This document shows, piece by piece, positions 51,470-61,371 of a stretch of DNA of 64,000 nucleotides (its first letter is position 1; the number at the start of each line of letters is the position of its first letter). The notes under the pieces are model-generated. The model was not told the origin of the DNA, did no database searches, and saw only the letters and a program-made list of their open reading frames with translations. The DNA comes from Pseudomonas paraversuta (GTDB taxonomy: Bacteria > Pseudomonadota > Gammaproteobacteria > Pseudomonadales > Pseudomonadaceae). The stretch covers positions 186,001 to 250,000 of the forward strand of contig NZ_CAJFCL010000005.1 in NCBI RefSeq assembly GCF_904063065.1. Direction: 5' to 3'. The position numbers were made by a program, and so were the translations under genes.

Positions 51470-53050
51470 ATGTCAAAGCCTGCATGGATGCGCAATACCC
51501 TGGTGGCCGCTGCCTTGTTGAGTGTGCTCGCTGCGCCGGTTTACTCAGCGCAGGCACGAACTCTGCAACTGGCCATTGGCGATGAACCCACTGAAGGCTT
51601 TGACCCCATGCTGGGCTGGAGTCACGGCAGTTATCTGCTGTTGCACAGCCCGTTGCTCAAGCAAAACGAGGACTTGTCCTGGAGCAGTTTCCTGCTCACT
51701 GATTATCAGACCAGTGACGATGGCAAAACCTGGACTTTGAAGCTCAAGCCCGACTTGAAATTCTCCGATGGCTCGGCCCTGACTGCCAAGGATGTGGCCT
51801 ACACCTACAACAATGCGGCGGCCAGTGGCGGCAAGGTCGATATGGGCAACTTCCTCAAGGCCGAAGCGGTAGATCCGCTCACCGTGCGCATTGAGTTGAA
51901 GGCGCCGCAAAGTACCTTCGTCAATGTGCTGGGATCACTGGGCATTGTCTCGGCCGACAAGTACGACGCTAAAACCTATGCGCAAAAGCCTGTTGGTGCC
52001 GGGCCTTACCGGTTGGTCAGCTACCAGCCGGGGCAGCAGTTGATTGTTGAAGCCAATCCGTATTACGCGGGGCAGAAAAACGATTTCGACAAGCTGGTGT
52101 TTGTATTCCTCGATGAGGACAGCTCGTTTGCCGCGGCCCAGAGCAAGCAGCTGGGTATCGTACGAATCGCTCCGTCGCTGGCGGTGACGCCGACACCGGG
52201 CATGAAGCTGTGGGTACGCCCCAGTGTCGAGAATCGCGGCATTGTGCTGCCCACCACCAGGGCAGGCGAAAAGGATGCCCATGGCTACCCCGTTGGTAAC
52301 GATGTGACCGCCGATGTGGCGATCCGCAAGGCCATCAACTACGCAATCAATCGCCAATTGCTGGCGGACCAGATTCTCGAAGGGCATGCGATACCTGCCT
52401 ACACCGGGGTCCAGGGTTTGCCCTGGGATAACCCGCAGGCGGCCTTCAAGGATGGCGATATCGCCAGGGCCAAACAGATCCTGGATGAAGCCGGCTGGGT
52501 TGAAACCGCCAGTGGCATTCGTGCCAAAGAGGGTGTGCCGGCCAAACTCACCCTGTGGTACGCCAGTGGCGATGCGACCCGACGTGACCTGGCCCAGGCC
52601 GTGCGCTCCATGCTCAAGCCGGTCGGGATCGAGGTGGACTTGAAGTCAGGCAGTTGGGAAACCGTTGAACGCAACATGCACGCCAACCCGACCCTGTTTG
52701 GCTGGGGCAGCCTCGACCCGATGGAGCTTTATCATCACTACAGCAGCAAGGCGGCCGGGGTTGAGTACTACAACCCCGGTTATTACAAGAATCCTGTAGT
52801 CGATCAGCATTTGCAGCAGGCGCTGGATGCTCCGACCTGGCAGCAGGCGGTACCGTTCTGGCAGCAAGTGGAGTGGGACGGCAAGACCGGCGCCGGGGTC
52901 AAGGGCGATGCAGCCTGGGCGTGGTTGCTGAACGTACAGCACACGTATTTGGCTGATGAGTGTATCGACCTGGGCAAAGGCGCTCCGGAAATCCACGGTT
53001 CCTGGTCGCTGCTCAATAGCCTTGATGGCTGGAAGTGGACCTGCAAGTGA
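51470..53050 (+). CDS. ABC transporter binding protein, nickel/peptide family 5
   Basis: A 526-residue periplasmic protein with a signal peptide (1-29, cleavage near SAQA). It belongs to the SBP_bac_5 family (GDEPTEGFDPMLGW, GKTWTLKLKPDLKFSDGSAL, KPVGAGPYRLVSYQPGQQL). It would bind a peptide, nickel or a metal-chelate complex. RBS CAGGAGG lies at 51460-51466. It leads a five-gene operon. The pairing with a Zur-like palindrome makes metal or metallophore uptake attractive, but the ligand is unproven. Confidence 0.85.
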   Translation: MSKPAWMRNTLVAAALLSVLAAPVYSAQARTLQLAIGDEPTEGFDPMLGWSHGSYLLLHSPLLKQNEDLSWSSFLLTDYQTSDDGKTWTLKLKPDLKFSDGSALTAKDVAYTYNNAAASGGKVDMGNFLKAEAVDPLTVRIELKAPQSTFVNVLGSLGIVSADKYDAKTYAQKPVGAGPYRLVSYQPGQQLIVEANPYYAGQKNDFDKLVFVFLDEDSSFAAAQSKQLGIVRIAPSLAVTPTPGMKLWVRPSVENRGIVLPTTRAGEKDAHGYPVGNDVTADVAIRKAINYAINRQLLADQILEGHAIPAYTGVQGLPWDNPQAAFKDGDIARAKQILDEAGWVETASGIRAKEGVPAKLTLWYASGDATRRDLAQAVRSMLKPVGIEVDLKSGSWETVERNMHANPTLFGWGSLDPMELYHHYSSKAAGVEYYNPGYYKNPVVDQHLQQALDAPTWQQAVPFWQQVEWDGKTGAGVKGDAAWAWLLNVQHTYLADECIDLGKGAPEIHGSWSLLNSLDGWKWTCK

Positions 53051-54018
53051 TTCGTGGATTCTCGCTTTATGTTGTGCGCTTGATGTGCCTGCTGCTGGTG
53101 ACGGCAGCAGGCACGTTTACCTTGCTCAGCTTTTCTCCGGTTGACCCGATCCGGGCTTATATCGGCAACGACCTGTTGCACGTGCCGCCCGAGCAATACC
53201 CGCTGATTGCTGCGCGCTGGGGGCTGGATCTGCCCTTGTGGGAGCGCTTTTTGCACTGGTTCAGCCAGATCCTGCAAGGCGACTTCGGCTACTCGATGCT
53301 CTACAACGCGCCGGTGTCGCAAGTGATTGGTGAGCGCTTTGCCACCTCATTCGCGCTGCTATTGTCGGCGTGGCTGTTTTCCGGGATTGTCGGTCTGGCC
53401 ATGGGCCTTACGGCCGGACGTTACTTGAATCGCTGGCCGGACCGGTTGATCTCGACCCTGTCCTATGTACTGGCGTCCCTGCCGACCTTCTGGATTGGCC
53501 TGTTGTTGCTGTCATTGTTTGCCGTCACCCTCAACTGGGCGCCGATCTGCTGTGCCTGGACCCCCGGCAGCAGCGCCGAAACAGCCAGCTGGGGCGACAA
53601 GCTCAGGCACCTGATTTTGCCCATGCTGGCCCTCGGGGTTCTGGGGGTCGGCAATATTGCGCTGCACACCCGCTCACGGGTGGCAGAGGTGATGAACAGT
53701 GAGTTCATTCGCTATGCCCAGGCCCAGGGCGATAAAGGCTGGCCGCTGATCAACTTTCATATTTTGCGTCACGCGGTAACCCCCGCGTTGTGCCTGCAAT
53801 TTGCTTCGGTGGGGGAGTTGATTGGCGGTTCGCTGCTGGCGGAAAAAGTCTTCGCTTATCCGGGCCTCGGCCAGGCCACTATCGATGCCGGCTTGCGTGG
53901 TGATATCCCGTTACTGATGGGGATTGTGATGTTTTGTGCGGTGCTGGTGTTTACCGGCAACAGCATTGCCAACGCGCTGTTACTGCGCCTCAACCGCGGG
54001 GCGGCGCGCCAGTCATGA
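53047..54018 (+). CDS. ABC transporter permease, DppB/NikB type
   Basis: A 323-residue inner-membrane permease with the family's N-terminal TM helix, the FSPVDPIRAYIGND periplasmic segment and the EAA loop MNSEFIRYAQAQGDKGWPLI. The start is GTG 53047, overlapping the binding-protein stop (GTGA); GTG 53035 would add four residues. First permease of the heterodimer. Confidence 0.9.
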   Translation: MIRGFSLYVVRLMCLLLVTAAGTFTLLSFSPVDPIRAYIGNDLLHVPPEQYPLIAARWGLDLPLWERFLHWFSQILQGDFGYSMLYNAPVSQVIGERFATSFALLLSAWLFSGIVGLAMGLTAGRYLNRWPDRLISTLSYVLASLPTFWIGLLLLSLFAVTLNWAPICCAWTPGSSAETASWGDKLRHLILPMLALGVLGVGNIALHTRSRVAEVMNSEFIRYAQAQGDKGWPLINFHILRHAVTPALCLQFASVGELIGGSLLAEKVFAYPGLGQATIDAGLRGDIPLLMGIVMFCAVLVFTGNSIANALLLRLNRGAARQS

Positions 54019-54821
54019 CTTACGACCCCAATCGTGCCTTGTTCAGGCTTTGCCTCTCGCTGCTGATGCTGCTGCTTTTGATCGCGTATGGCCTGTCGAT
54101 AGTCAGCGTTGATGTTCCGATGGATTTGCTGGCGCGGCGCCTGCCACCTTCGTCCGAGTACTGGTTTGGCACCGACAGCCTGGGACGGGACCTGTGGCTG
54201 CGGTGCTTCCAGGGGATGACCACCAGCCTGCAAATCGGTTTGACCGCAGCCTTTAGCAGCGGTTTTCTGGCCATGTTTGCCGCCAGCCTGTGTGCACTGA
54301 ACAAAACCCTGGACTACCTGATTCGCGGGCTGATCGACAGCATGCTGGCGTTGCCGCATCTGCTGTTGCTGGTGTTGATTTGCTTCACCCTGGGCGGCGG
54401 CAAACAGGGAGTGATCCTGGCCGTGGCCCTGACCCACTGGCCGCGACTGGCCCTGATCCTGCGAGCCGAAATCCTGCGCATACGCGAGACCGATTTTGTC
54501 ATGCTCTCCCATCGCCTGGGCAACAGCAGCTTCTATCGCTGGCGCCATCACTTGCTGCCGTTGCTGCTGCCGCAGTGGATCATCGGCACCTTGCTGATGT
54601 TCCCCCACGCAGTGTTGCATTCGGCGGCGCTGAGCTTTCTGGGCTTTGGTCTGGCGCCCCATGATCCGTCACTGGGCTTGTTGCTGGCGGATGCGCTACG
54701 GTACTTGAGTACGGGTGCCTGGTGGATGGCGTTCTTCCCGGGTTTGATTCTGGTGGGTCTGGTACTGGTATTCGACCAATTTGCACGAGCGCTGCAACAG
54801 CTCTGGATAAGGATTACCTGA
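54015..54821 (+). CDS. ABC transporter permease, DppC/NikC type
   Basis: A 268-residue permease partner with the FGTDSLGRDLWLRCF signature of the DppC branch and the EAA loop RETDFVMLSHRLGNSSFYRW. ATGA overlap with the preceding permease. Together they form the membrane channel. Confidence 0.9.
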   Translation: MTYDPNRALFRLCLSLLMLLLLIAYGLSIVSVDVPMDLLARRLPPSSEYWFGTDSLGRDLWLRCFQGMTTSLQIGLTAAFSSGFLAMFAASLCALNKTLDYLIRGLIDSMLALPHLLLLVLICFTLGGGKQGVILAVALTHWPRLALILRAEILRIRETDFVMLSHRLGNSSFYRWRHHLLPLLLPQWIIGTLLMFPHAVLHSAALSFLGFGLAPHDPSLGLLLADALRYLSTGAWWMAFFPGLILVGLVLVFDQFARALQQLWIRIT

Positions 54822-55627
54822 TGCTGAAATTCGACCGGTTTGCGATTGATATCGCCCACTATCACTGGCTGGGCCATAAAACCTGGCATCCGCTGCTGAG
54901 CAATATCTCCCTGGAGATTAACCCCGGTGAGCTGGTGGCACTTGTGGGCTCCAGCGGGGAGGGCAAAAGCCTGTTGCTACAGAGCGCCCTGGGTTTGCTG
55001 CCGGACAACATGCGCTGTCATGGCGATATCGTGCTCGATGGGCAGGTGCTGAGCGCTGCGGGCAAGGTCGACCAGCGCGGCAAAAGCCTGTGCTATGTGC
55101 CCCAGGGCGTGAGTGCCCTGAACCCGCTGATTAAAGTCGGCCCGCAGTTGAACAGGGCGGCGCAGTTGAGCGGGGTCACCCTGGAGCCGGGGGCTGTGGC
55201 GCGGCAACTGCAGCAATACAACCTGCAACCCGGGCTGGTGGACGAATATCCGCGCAAGTTGTCCGGGGGCATGGCCAAGCGGGTTCTGGCCAGCTGCGCG
55301 GCACTGACCCACTCGCGCTACATTCTGGCGGACGAGATCACCTCGTGGCTGGATGACGAGCATGCTTGTCAGCTGCTGACCCATCTCAAGGGTTTTTGCC
55401 AGCAGGGGCGGGGCATTCTGTGGGTCACCCATGACCTGGCGTTGGCGGCGCGTTTTGCCGACAAGATCGCGGTGTTGCATCAAGGTGAACTGCACGAAAC
55501 CCTGAGCGCGAAAGAGTTGCGTGAAAGCGCAGGCAGTCCGTGGCTGCAGTCGCTTTGGGCGGCCTTGCCCGAGCAACAGTTTCTGGCGCGGCGGGTACCG
55601 GAAGTCGGGGCTGATTCTTATGCTTGA
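54821..55627 (+). CDS. ABC transporter ATP-binding protein, NikD type
   Basis: A 268-residue ATPase: Walker A GSSGEGKSLL, Q-loop CYVPQGVSAL, signature KLSGGMAKRVLAS, Walker B-like YILADEITSWLDD. The signature and Walker B glutamate are intact. ATG 54821 shares one base with the previous stop. One of two ATPases driving the importer. Confidence 0.9.
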   Translation: MLKFDRFAIDIAHYHWLGHKTWHPLLSNISLEINPGELVALVGSSGEGKSLLLQSALGLLPDNMRCHGDIVLDGQVLSAAGKVDQRGKSLCYVPQGVSALNPLIKVGPQLNRAAQLSGVTLEPGAVARQLQQYNLQPGLVDEYPRKLSGGMAKRVLASCAALTHSRYILADEITSWLDDEHACQLLTHLKGFCQQGRGILWVTHDLALAARFADKIAVLHQGELHETLSAKELRESAGSPWLQSLWAALPEQQFLARRVPEVGADSYA

Positions 55628-56219
55628 AGTGCGCGAACTCAGCATTGTGCAAGACGGTCATCGACTCTGGGATTCGGTGTCTTTTCAGGTGGGGCTGGGG
55701 GAGTGTCAAGGCATCTCCGCCCCCAGCGGTTTTGGGAAAACCACCCTGGGCCGGGTGCTGGCGCAGTGGCAAACGGCAACTTCGGGCAGTGTCACAGTGG
55801 GCGGTAAACCGCTGTCGAAGAAGGGCTACTGCCCGGTCCAGCTAGTGCCACAACACCCCGAACTGACCTTCAATCCTTATCGCACCACGGGTGAGAGCCT
55901 GCGTGATGCTTGGTCCCCGGATGCCCCATGGCTTGAACGCATGGCAGTGAATCCTGCCTGGCTGACGCGCCGGCCGGATGAATTATCGGGCGGCGAACTG
56001 GCGCGCATCGCCTTGCTAAGGGCGCTGGACCCGCGCACGCGCTATCTGATTGCCGATGAGGTGACGGCGCAACTTGACCCTCACATTCAGGCCCAGGTAT
56101 GGCGAGTGTTGCTGGAGGAGGTCAAGCGCCGTGAACTGGGGCTGATTGTGTTCAGCCATAACAAGGCGCTGCTGGAGAAAGTCTGTTCCAGTATCTGGAT
56201 GCCACAGCGGGACGGCTGA
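55620..56219 (+). CDS. ABC transporter ATP-binding protein, NikE type, short
   Basis: A 199-residue ATPase, shorter than the usual 260-330 residues since it lacks the C-terminal oligopeptide domain. Walker A SAPSGFGKTTLGR, Q-loop LVPQHPELTFNP, signature DELSGGELARIALLRA and Walker B YLIADEVTAQLDP are present. It overlaps the first ATPase by 8 bp and ends the operon. Confidence 0.88.
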   Translation: MLEVRELSIVQDGHRLWDSVSFQVGLGECQGISAPSGFGKTTLGRVLAQWQTATSGSVTVGGKPLSKKGYCPVQLVPQHPELTFNPYRTTGESLRDAWSPDAPWLERMAVNPAWLTRRPDELSGGELARIALLRALDPRTRYLIADEVTAQLDPHIQAQVWRVLLEEVKRRELGLIVFSHNKALLEKVCSSIWMPQRDG

Positions 56220-56242
56220 TCCGCGCAAGCTGTGTGCTGGCA

Positions 56243-56268
56243 TCGCGAGGCAAGCTCGCTCCTACAGG
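56243..56268. repeat. REP-family half element
   Basis: TCGCGAGGCAAGCTCGCTCC followed by TACAGG matches one arm of the element at 59908-59977 with one difference. It is a common Pseudomonas intergenic repeat between two convergent genes. Confidence 0.65.
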
Positions 56269-56585
56269 CCATGCAGCTCGCAATATTCGTCCCAGTCCAT
56301 ACCTGCCATTTGTGCCACCTCGCGGTGTACCTCAAGACGTTGGGCCTCAAACTCCTCGGTGCTGGCACTGGTCAATTGCAGCGTCAGTTCCCAGGCAAAA
56401 AATCCCAGGCGTTCAGCCTCGGCCTCGAAGGCTTCGTTTAAACGTTCCTGGCGATATTCCTTCATCGATTGGCCCACCGCACGGGCGGCCAAGGGGTTTA
56501 ACTTCTCAAGCTCGGCTGCCAGTTCGGGGTGCTCGCCGAGAAAGCGATCAAGGGCTTGCTGATGGTTGATTCCGGGTTCAGTCAC
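56262..56585 (-). CDS. DUF6388-like small protein
   Basis: A 107-residue acidic helical protein (GINHQQALDRFLGEHPELAA, GFFAWELTLQLTSASTEEFE). GTG 56585 is chosen because GGAG lies 10 bp upstream and the family starts here; the open frame extends to 56639. It is transcribed alone between the importer and the NCS2 permease. Function unknown; family label from memory. Confidence 0.7.
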   Translation of the reverse strand: MTEPGINHQQALDRFLGEHPELAAELEKLNPLAARAVGQSMKEYRQERLNEAFEAEAERLGFFAWELTLQLTSASTEEFEAQRLEVHREVAQMAGMDWDEYCELHGL

Positions 56586-56691
56586 GCCAGACTCCTGGTT
56601 ACAAAGGGACGGTCGGTACAGGGTACAGGCCCGGTTCAAGGCCAGGCAGGATGGCTCAAGGCAATCCTGCCGTTGATGGTCGTATTGCGGG

Positions 56692-58068
56692 TTATTTCTT
56701 TTCTGCTTCCGGCAGGAACCAGTTCAGTAACAAGGCGCAAATACCCCCTGTGGCCACACCGGACTCCAGCACATTGCGCAGGGCGGCGGGCATGTGGGCC
56801 AGGAACTCAGGGACTTGTGACACACCAAGACCCAGCGCCAGCGACACCGCAATGATCAACAGGGCACGACGGTCCAGTGTAGTGCTGGCCAGAATATTGA
56901 TCCCGGAGGCTGCAACAGCCCCGAACATCACCATGGCCGCACCACCGAGTACCGGCTCAGGCACTGCCTGAATGGCACCGGCAACGCTGGGGAACAGCCC
57001 CAGCAGCACCAGCATGCCGGCAATCCACACGCCAATATGGCGACTGGCGATGCCGGTCAGCTGAATCACCCCGTTGTTCTGGGCAAAGATCGAGCTCGGG
57101 AAGGTGTTGAAAATACCTGCCAGCAGCGAGTTGGCGCCATTGACCAGCACGCCGCCCTTGATGCGCTGCATCCACACCGGGCCTTCAACGGGTTCGCGCG
57201 AGACCTTGCTGGTGGCGGTCACATCACCAATGGCTTCCAGCGAGGTCACCAGATAAATCACCAGCATCGGAATGAACAAGGCCCATGAGAAGCCCAGGCC
57301 AAAGTGCAGCGGTACCGGTACCTGGAATACTTCGGCCTGGTGCATGCCGGTGAAGTCCAGACGTCCGAGGTAGCCCGCCAGGGCGTAGCCCACGGCCAGC
57401 GCGATGACGATGGCGCAGCTGCGCATCCAGACCAGCGGGATGCGGTTGAGGATCACGATAATCGCCAGCACCACGCCTGACAGCATCAGGTTTTCGCCAT
57501 TGGCGAAGGTGCCGTTGCCCATTGCGGTGAAGCCGCCACCCATGCTGATCAGACCGACTTTAATCAGGGTCAGGCCAATCATCAGTACGACGATGCCGGT
57601 CACCAGCGGGGTGATCATGCGTTTTACAAACGGCAGTACCCGGGAAATGCCCATTTCGACAAACGAACCGGCAATCACCACGCCAAAAATGGCAGCCATC
57701 ACCCCTTCAACCGGGGTGCCTTGTTTCACCATCAACGCGCCGCCCGCGATCAGCGGGCCGACAAAGTTGAAGCTGGTGCCTTGCACGATCAACAGCCCGG
57801 CGCCGAAAGGCCCGAAGCGCTTGCATTGAACAAAGGTGGCAATCCCGGAGATCACCAGGGACATGGACACAATCATGTTGGTGTCGCGGGTCGAGACGCC
57901 CAGCGCCTGGCAAATCAGCAGGCCGGGGGTGACGATAGGAACAATGATCGCCAGCAGATGTTGCAGCGCTGCCAGGAAAGCGATCCATGGCTTGGGACGG
58001 GCTTCGAGACCAAAGACCAGATCGCTGGTCTGGGACTCGGCTTCATGCGGTGTTTTGGGAGAGGTCAT
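56692..58068 (-). CDS. NCS2 family nucleobase:cation symporter (xanthine/uracil type)
   Basis: A 458-residue permease with about 12-14 transmembrane helices and the NCS2 signatures FAQNNGVIQLTGIASR (signature motif) and LTSLEAIGDVTATS. It imports a nucleobase such as xanthine, uric acid or uracil with protons; the closest E. coli types are XanP/XanQ. The substrate is not resolved by eye. It is monocistronic and leftward, divergent from the UbiB-like gene. Confidence 0.9.
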   Translation of the reverse strand: MTSPKTPHEAESQTSDLVFGLEARPKPWIAFLAALQHLLAIIVPIVTPGLLICQALGVSTRDTNMIVSMSLVISGIATFVQCKRFGPFGAGLLIVQGTSFNFVGPLIAGGALMVKQGTPVEGVMAAIFGVVIAGSFVEMGISRVLPFVKRMITPLVTGIVVLMIGLTLIKVGLISMGGGFTAMGNGTFANGENLMLSGVVLAIIVILNRIPLVWMRSCAIVIALAVGYALAGYLGRLDFTGMHQAEVFQVPVPLHFGLGFSWALFIPMLVIYLVTSLEAIGDVTATSKVSREPVEGPVWMQRIKGGVLVNGANSLLAGIFNTFPSSIFAQNNGVIQLTGIASRHIGVWIAGMLVLLGLFPSVAGAIQAVPEPVLGGAAMVMFGAVAASGINILASTTLDRRALLIIAVSLALGLGVSQVPEFLAHMPAALRNVLESGVATGGICALLLNWFLPEAEKK

Positions 58069-58241
58069 GGCGAGTGCCCTGGAAAAAAGAGCGCGATTCT
58101 ACTGGTCTTGGGCCATCACGCACAGCGTTTGCTTGCCTGCAAGCGTAGGCGAACTTTAATTAATCGAATGTTCAGCGACTCTGAAGGTCCGAATCTTGGT
58201 CTGACCGGGCCCCGGCACTACTTTAAACAGGACGCGTAACC

Positions 58242-59882
58242 ATGCTTGATTCCTCGTGGACGGCTTTGAAACACCACCGCAGGCTTCATCAGATTGTCGC
58301 CACCCTGGTGCGCTTCGGTGCCCAGGACGTACTGCTGCGTCTGGGCCTGGGCCGTTTGCTGGTGGACGTCAATGCCGAGCCCGGTGAATCGCTGCCGGCC
58401 AGTACGCCGCAGCGGGTGCGCATGGCCCTGGAAGCGCTGGGGCCAACGTTTATCAAGTGCGGGCAGATCCTGGCCAGCCGCCGCGACATCCTGGGGCCGG
58501 AGTGGGTCAATGAACTGCAGGCCTTGCACAGTCAGGCCTCAACCCTGCCATGGGCCGAGCTGGAGGCACAGGTGCTGGAGGATTTGGGCTGCGGTCTCGA
58601 TCAGGTATTTGCCGAGTTCGACACTCAGCCCCTTGCCGCGGCCTCCATGGCCCAGGTGTACCTTGCACGTTTACTGAGTGGCGAGGCGGTGGTGGTCAAG
58701 GTGCAACGGCCCGGCTTGCGGCATACCATGACCGCCGACTTGCAGTTGCTCGAAAGCCTGGCCCAGCTGGTTGAGCAGAATGCCGCGCTGGCGGTGTATC
58801 AGCCGCGCCAGATGGTCAGGCAGCTGGCCCGGGCGATGCTGGAGGAGCTGGACTTCACTCAGGAGGGGCAGAACGGCGACAGCATCGCGCAGAACTTTGC
58901 GCAGACGCCGCATATCGTCATCCCGCGTATCTATTGGGCTTTCAGTAGCCAACGGTTATTGGTGCAGGAATTCTTGCCCAGCTTTACCCCCTTGGCGCGG
59001 GATGCACTGATCGAACAAGGGCTTGATCCCGGCTTGCTGGCCAGCCGCGGGGCACGAGCCTTTATTAAAATGCTGCTGGAGGACGGGTTGTTCCATGGCG
59101 ACCCGCACCCGGGCAACCTGCGGGCAATGAGTGATAACCGCGTAGGCTTCATCGACTTTGGCATGGTGGGTCGACTGGATGAGCGACGGCGCCTTGAGGT
59201 CATGAATTTCATGCGCGCGTTGACCGAGGGCAGTACCGAGCTCCTTGTGGCTGTGCTGATTGACTGGAGCGGGGAGCGCGTGCAAGACCTGTCCCAGATC
59301 GAACAGGCCGCCCGCGAATATATGGCGCGCCACACAGGGGGGCAATTGAAAATCAGCGCGTTGATCACCGATTTTCTCGGTTTGATCCGTGAATATCGTT
59401 TGTTGCTGCCGCCGGATTTACTGGTGTTGTTCAAGGCGCTGATCACGGCTGACGGGGTATTGACGCAACTTGATCCTGATCTGGATTTGATCGCCACGGC
59501 GAAGCCGGCAGTCGAGAAAATGCTGCGTGAGCAATTCAGCTGGAAAGTGGCCAAGGGGTTGGGCATCGACGGTCTGGAGCTGGGGCGCGGGGTGCTGAGC
59601 GACCTGCCCAAGCTCACGCGCCTGATGGTGCACCGTCTCAAGCACGGGGTGCTGGATCTCAAGGTGGACATGCCGGGGCTGGAACGGTTGGAGCGCTCAT
59701 TGCGACTGGCCTCGACCCGATTGTCGCTGGCGTTGCTGATCAGCGCGCTGCTGATCGCATTTGGTCCGCAAATAGCGGCAGCGGGGCCAGTGTGGCAGGG
59801 TTTGTCGGCGATTGGCTGGCTGGCGGGGATTGCGACCTTAGGCGGCTTGCTGGCGTTCTTGTGGAGCTTGTTCAGAAGCTGA
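58242..59882 (+). CDS. ABC1/UbiB family atypical kinase
   Basis: A 546-residue protein with the ABC1/ADCK domain (about 60-400): the KCGQ motif in FIKCGQILASRRD, the A-rich loop PLAAASMAQVYLARL, the lysine VVVKVQRPG, and FHGDPHPGNLRAM with IDFGMVGRLDE. Two C-terminal transmembrane helices follow (about 490-545). UbiB supports ubiquinone synthesis, but the genuine ubiB of Pseudomonas normally sits next to ubiE/ubiJ, absent here, so this is probably a paralogue of unknown role. RBS is weak (GGACG). Confidence 0.87.
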   Translation: MLDSSWTALKHHRRLHQIVATLVRFGAQDVLLRLGLGRLLVDVNAEPGESLPASTPQRVRMALEALGPTFIKCGQILASRRDILGPEWVNELQALHSQASTLPWAELEAQVLEDLGCGLDQVFAEFDTQPLAAASMAQVYLARLLSGEAVVVKVQRPGLRHTMTADLQLLESLAQLVEQNAALAVYQPRQMVRQLARAMLEELDFTQEGQNGDSIAQNFAQTPHIVIPRIYWAFSSQRLLVQEFLPSFTPLARDALIEQGLDPGLLASRGARAFIKMLLEDGLFHGDPHPGNLRAMSDNRVGFIDFGMVGRLDERRRLEVMNFMRALTEGSTELLVAVLIDWSGERVQDLSQIEQAAREYMARHTGGQLKISALITDFLGLIREYRLLLPPDLLVLFKALITADGVLTQLDPDLDLIATAKPAVEKMLREQFSWKVAKGLGIDGLELGRGVLSDLPKLTRLMVHRLKHGVLDLKVDMPGLERLERSLRLASTRLSLALLISALLIAFGPQIAAAGPVWQGLSAIGWLAGIATLGGLLAFLWSLFRS

Positions 59883-59907
59883 CCCGCACTGCAGCAGCGA
59901 CTTGTCT

Positions 59908-59977
59908 GTAGGAGCGAGCTTGCTCGCGAGCTTATGCTTGCAGCGTTGGAAAAGCTCGCGAGCAAGCTCGCTCCTAC
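59908..59977. repeat. REP pair (BIME-like) after the UbiB-like gene
   Basis: GTAGGAGCGAGCTTGCTCGC-GAGCTT and its exact complement 26 bp long are separated by 18 nt. The stem could also act as a terminator for the convergent UbiB-like and lpdV genes. Confidence 0.8.
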
Positions 59978-59980
59978 GGG

Positions 59981-61369
59981 TTAGAGATGTAGTGCATGCC
60001 CCAGCGCACGCAGCGCGGCTTCTTGCACGGCTTCGCCCAGGGTCGGGTGAGCGTGGATGGTGCCGGCGATGTCTTCCAGGCAAGCCCCCATTTCCAGCGA
60101 CTGGCCGAAGGCCGTGGACAGCTCCGAAACACCGGCGCCCACTGCTTGCCAACCGAGAATCAGGTGGTTGTCACGCCGCGCAACAACCCGCACGAATCCG
60201 CTTTTTGATTCCAGGGTCATGGCGCGACCATTGGCGCTGAACGGGAAGCTGGCGCTTATGTAGTCCAGGCCCGCCGCTTCGGCTTCGGCGGGGGATTTAC
60301 CGACCACGACAATTTCCGGATCGGTAAAGCACACCGCGGCAATGGCTGTCGGGCAGAACTCGCGCTGTTTGCCGGCAATGATCTCGGCGACCATCTCGCC
60401 CTGGGCCATGGCCCGGTGAGCCAGCATCGGCTCACCGGTCAGGTCGCCAATCGCCCATACATTGCGCATGCTGGTCTGACAGCGATTGTCGACCCGTATC
60501 GCCGGGCCGTTCATGGCCAACGCCAGGGTCTCAAGGTTGAAGCCCCGGGTGTGCGGGCGACGTCCCACTGCGACCAGGACCTGGTCGGTTTCCAGAGTCT
60601 GGCTTTCGCCCAGGGCATTGCGCATCGACAGGGTTTTGCTGCTGGCCTGGAAGCCTTCGACGCTATGTTCCAGATACAGAGTGATGCCCAATGCCTTGAG
60701 GGACTCGGCAACGGGCAGCGTCAGATCTTTATCGTAGGTCGGCAGGATCCGGTCGCGGGCCTCGACCACCGTGACTTCCGCGCCCAGCTTGCGATAGGCG
60801 ATGCCCAGTTCCAGTCCGATATAACCCGCGCCGACCACGGTCAGACGCCTTGGTATGCTGGTGGGGCTCAGGGCTTCGGTGGAGGAAATTATCGCGCCAC
60901 CAATGGGCAGAATCGGCAGGTCGACACTTTTCGAGCCGGTGGCCAGCAACAGGTGTTCGCACTCGATCCGCTGGCCGTCGACTTCAACCGCCTTGCCATC
61001 GAGGATTTTGGCCCAGCCGTGGATGACCTTGACGCCGTTCTTTTTCAGCAACGCACCGACGCCGCTGGTCAGGCGATCAACGATGCCGTTTTTCCACTGA
61101 ACGCTCTGGCCAATGTCGAGGGTCGGGGCCTGGGTCTTGATCCCCAGTGGCGAACTGTTATTGCTGTAGCCTTGGGTGGTGTGAAATTGCTCGGCCACAT
61201 GGATCAGCGCCTTGGACGGGATGCAACCGACGTTCAGGCAGGTACCGCCCAGCGCCTGACCTTCGATCAGGACTGTTGCAATTCCCAGCTGGCCGGCACG
61301 GATGGCAGCCACGTAGCCGCCAGGGCCGCCACCGATAATCAGCAGCGTGGTGTGTTGGGTTGGCTGCAT
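59981..61369 (-). CDS. lpdV: Dihydrolipoyl dehydrogenase, branched-chain complex (E3)
   Basis: A 462-residue flavoprotein that reoxidises the lipoyl groups of the branched-chain keto acid dehydrogenase. FAD motif [16 protein letters not shown], redox pair C44/C49 in [17 protein letters not shown], and the C-terminal [13 protein letters not shown] with the catalytic histidine-glutamate pair. ATG 61369 resembles P. putida LpdV; GTG 61375 is alternative and overlaps bkdB's stop. It is the last gene of the bkd operon. Confidence 0.95.
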   Translation of the reverse strand: MQPTQHTTLLIIGGGPGGYVAAIRAGQLGIATVLIEGQALGGTCLNVGCIPSKALIHVAEQFHTTQGYSNNSSPLGIKTQAPTLDIGQSVQWKNGIVDRLTSGVGALLKKNGVKVIHGWAKILDGKAVEVDGQRIECEHLLLATGSKSVDLPILPIGGAIISSTEALSPTSIPRRLTVVGAGYIGLELGIAYRKLGAEVTVVEARDRILPTYDKDLTLPVAESLKALGITLYLEHSVEGFQASSKTLSMRNALGESQTLETDQVLVAVGRRPHTRGFNLETLALAMNGPAIRVDNRCQTSMRNVWAIGDLTGEPMLAHRAMAQGEMVAEIIAGKQREFCPTAIAAVCFTDPEIVVVGKSPAEAEAAGLDYISASFPFSANGRAMTLESKSGFVRVVARRDNHLILGWQAVGAGVSELSTAFGQSLEMGACLEDIAGTIHAHPTLGEAVQEAALRALGHALHL

Positions 61370-61371
61370 GT

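Noticed and set aside
58242..59882. Assigning ubiB
   Set aside because: The kinase motifs fit, but the ubiE/ubiJ neighbours expected for the ubiquinone gene in Pseudomonas are absent, so only the family is named.
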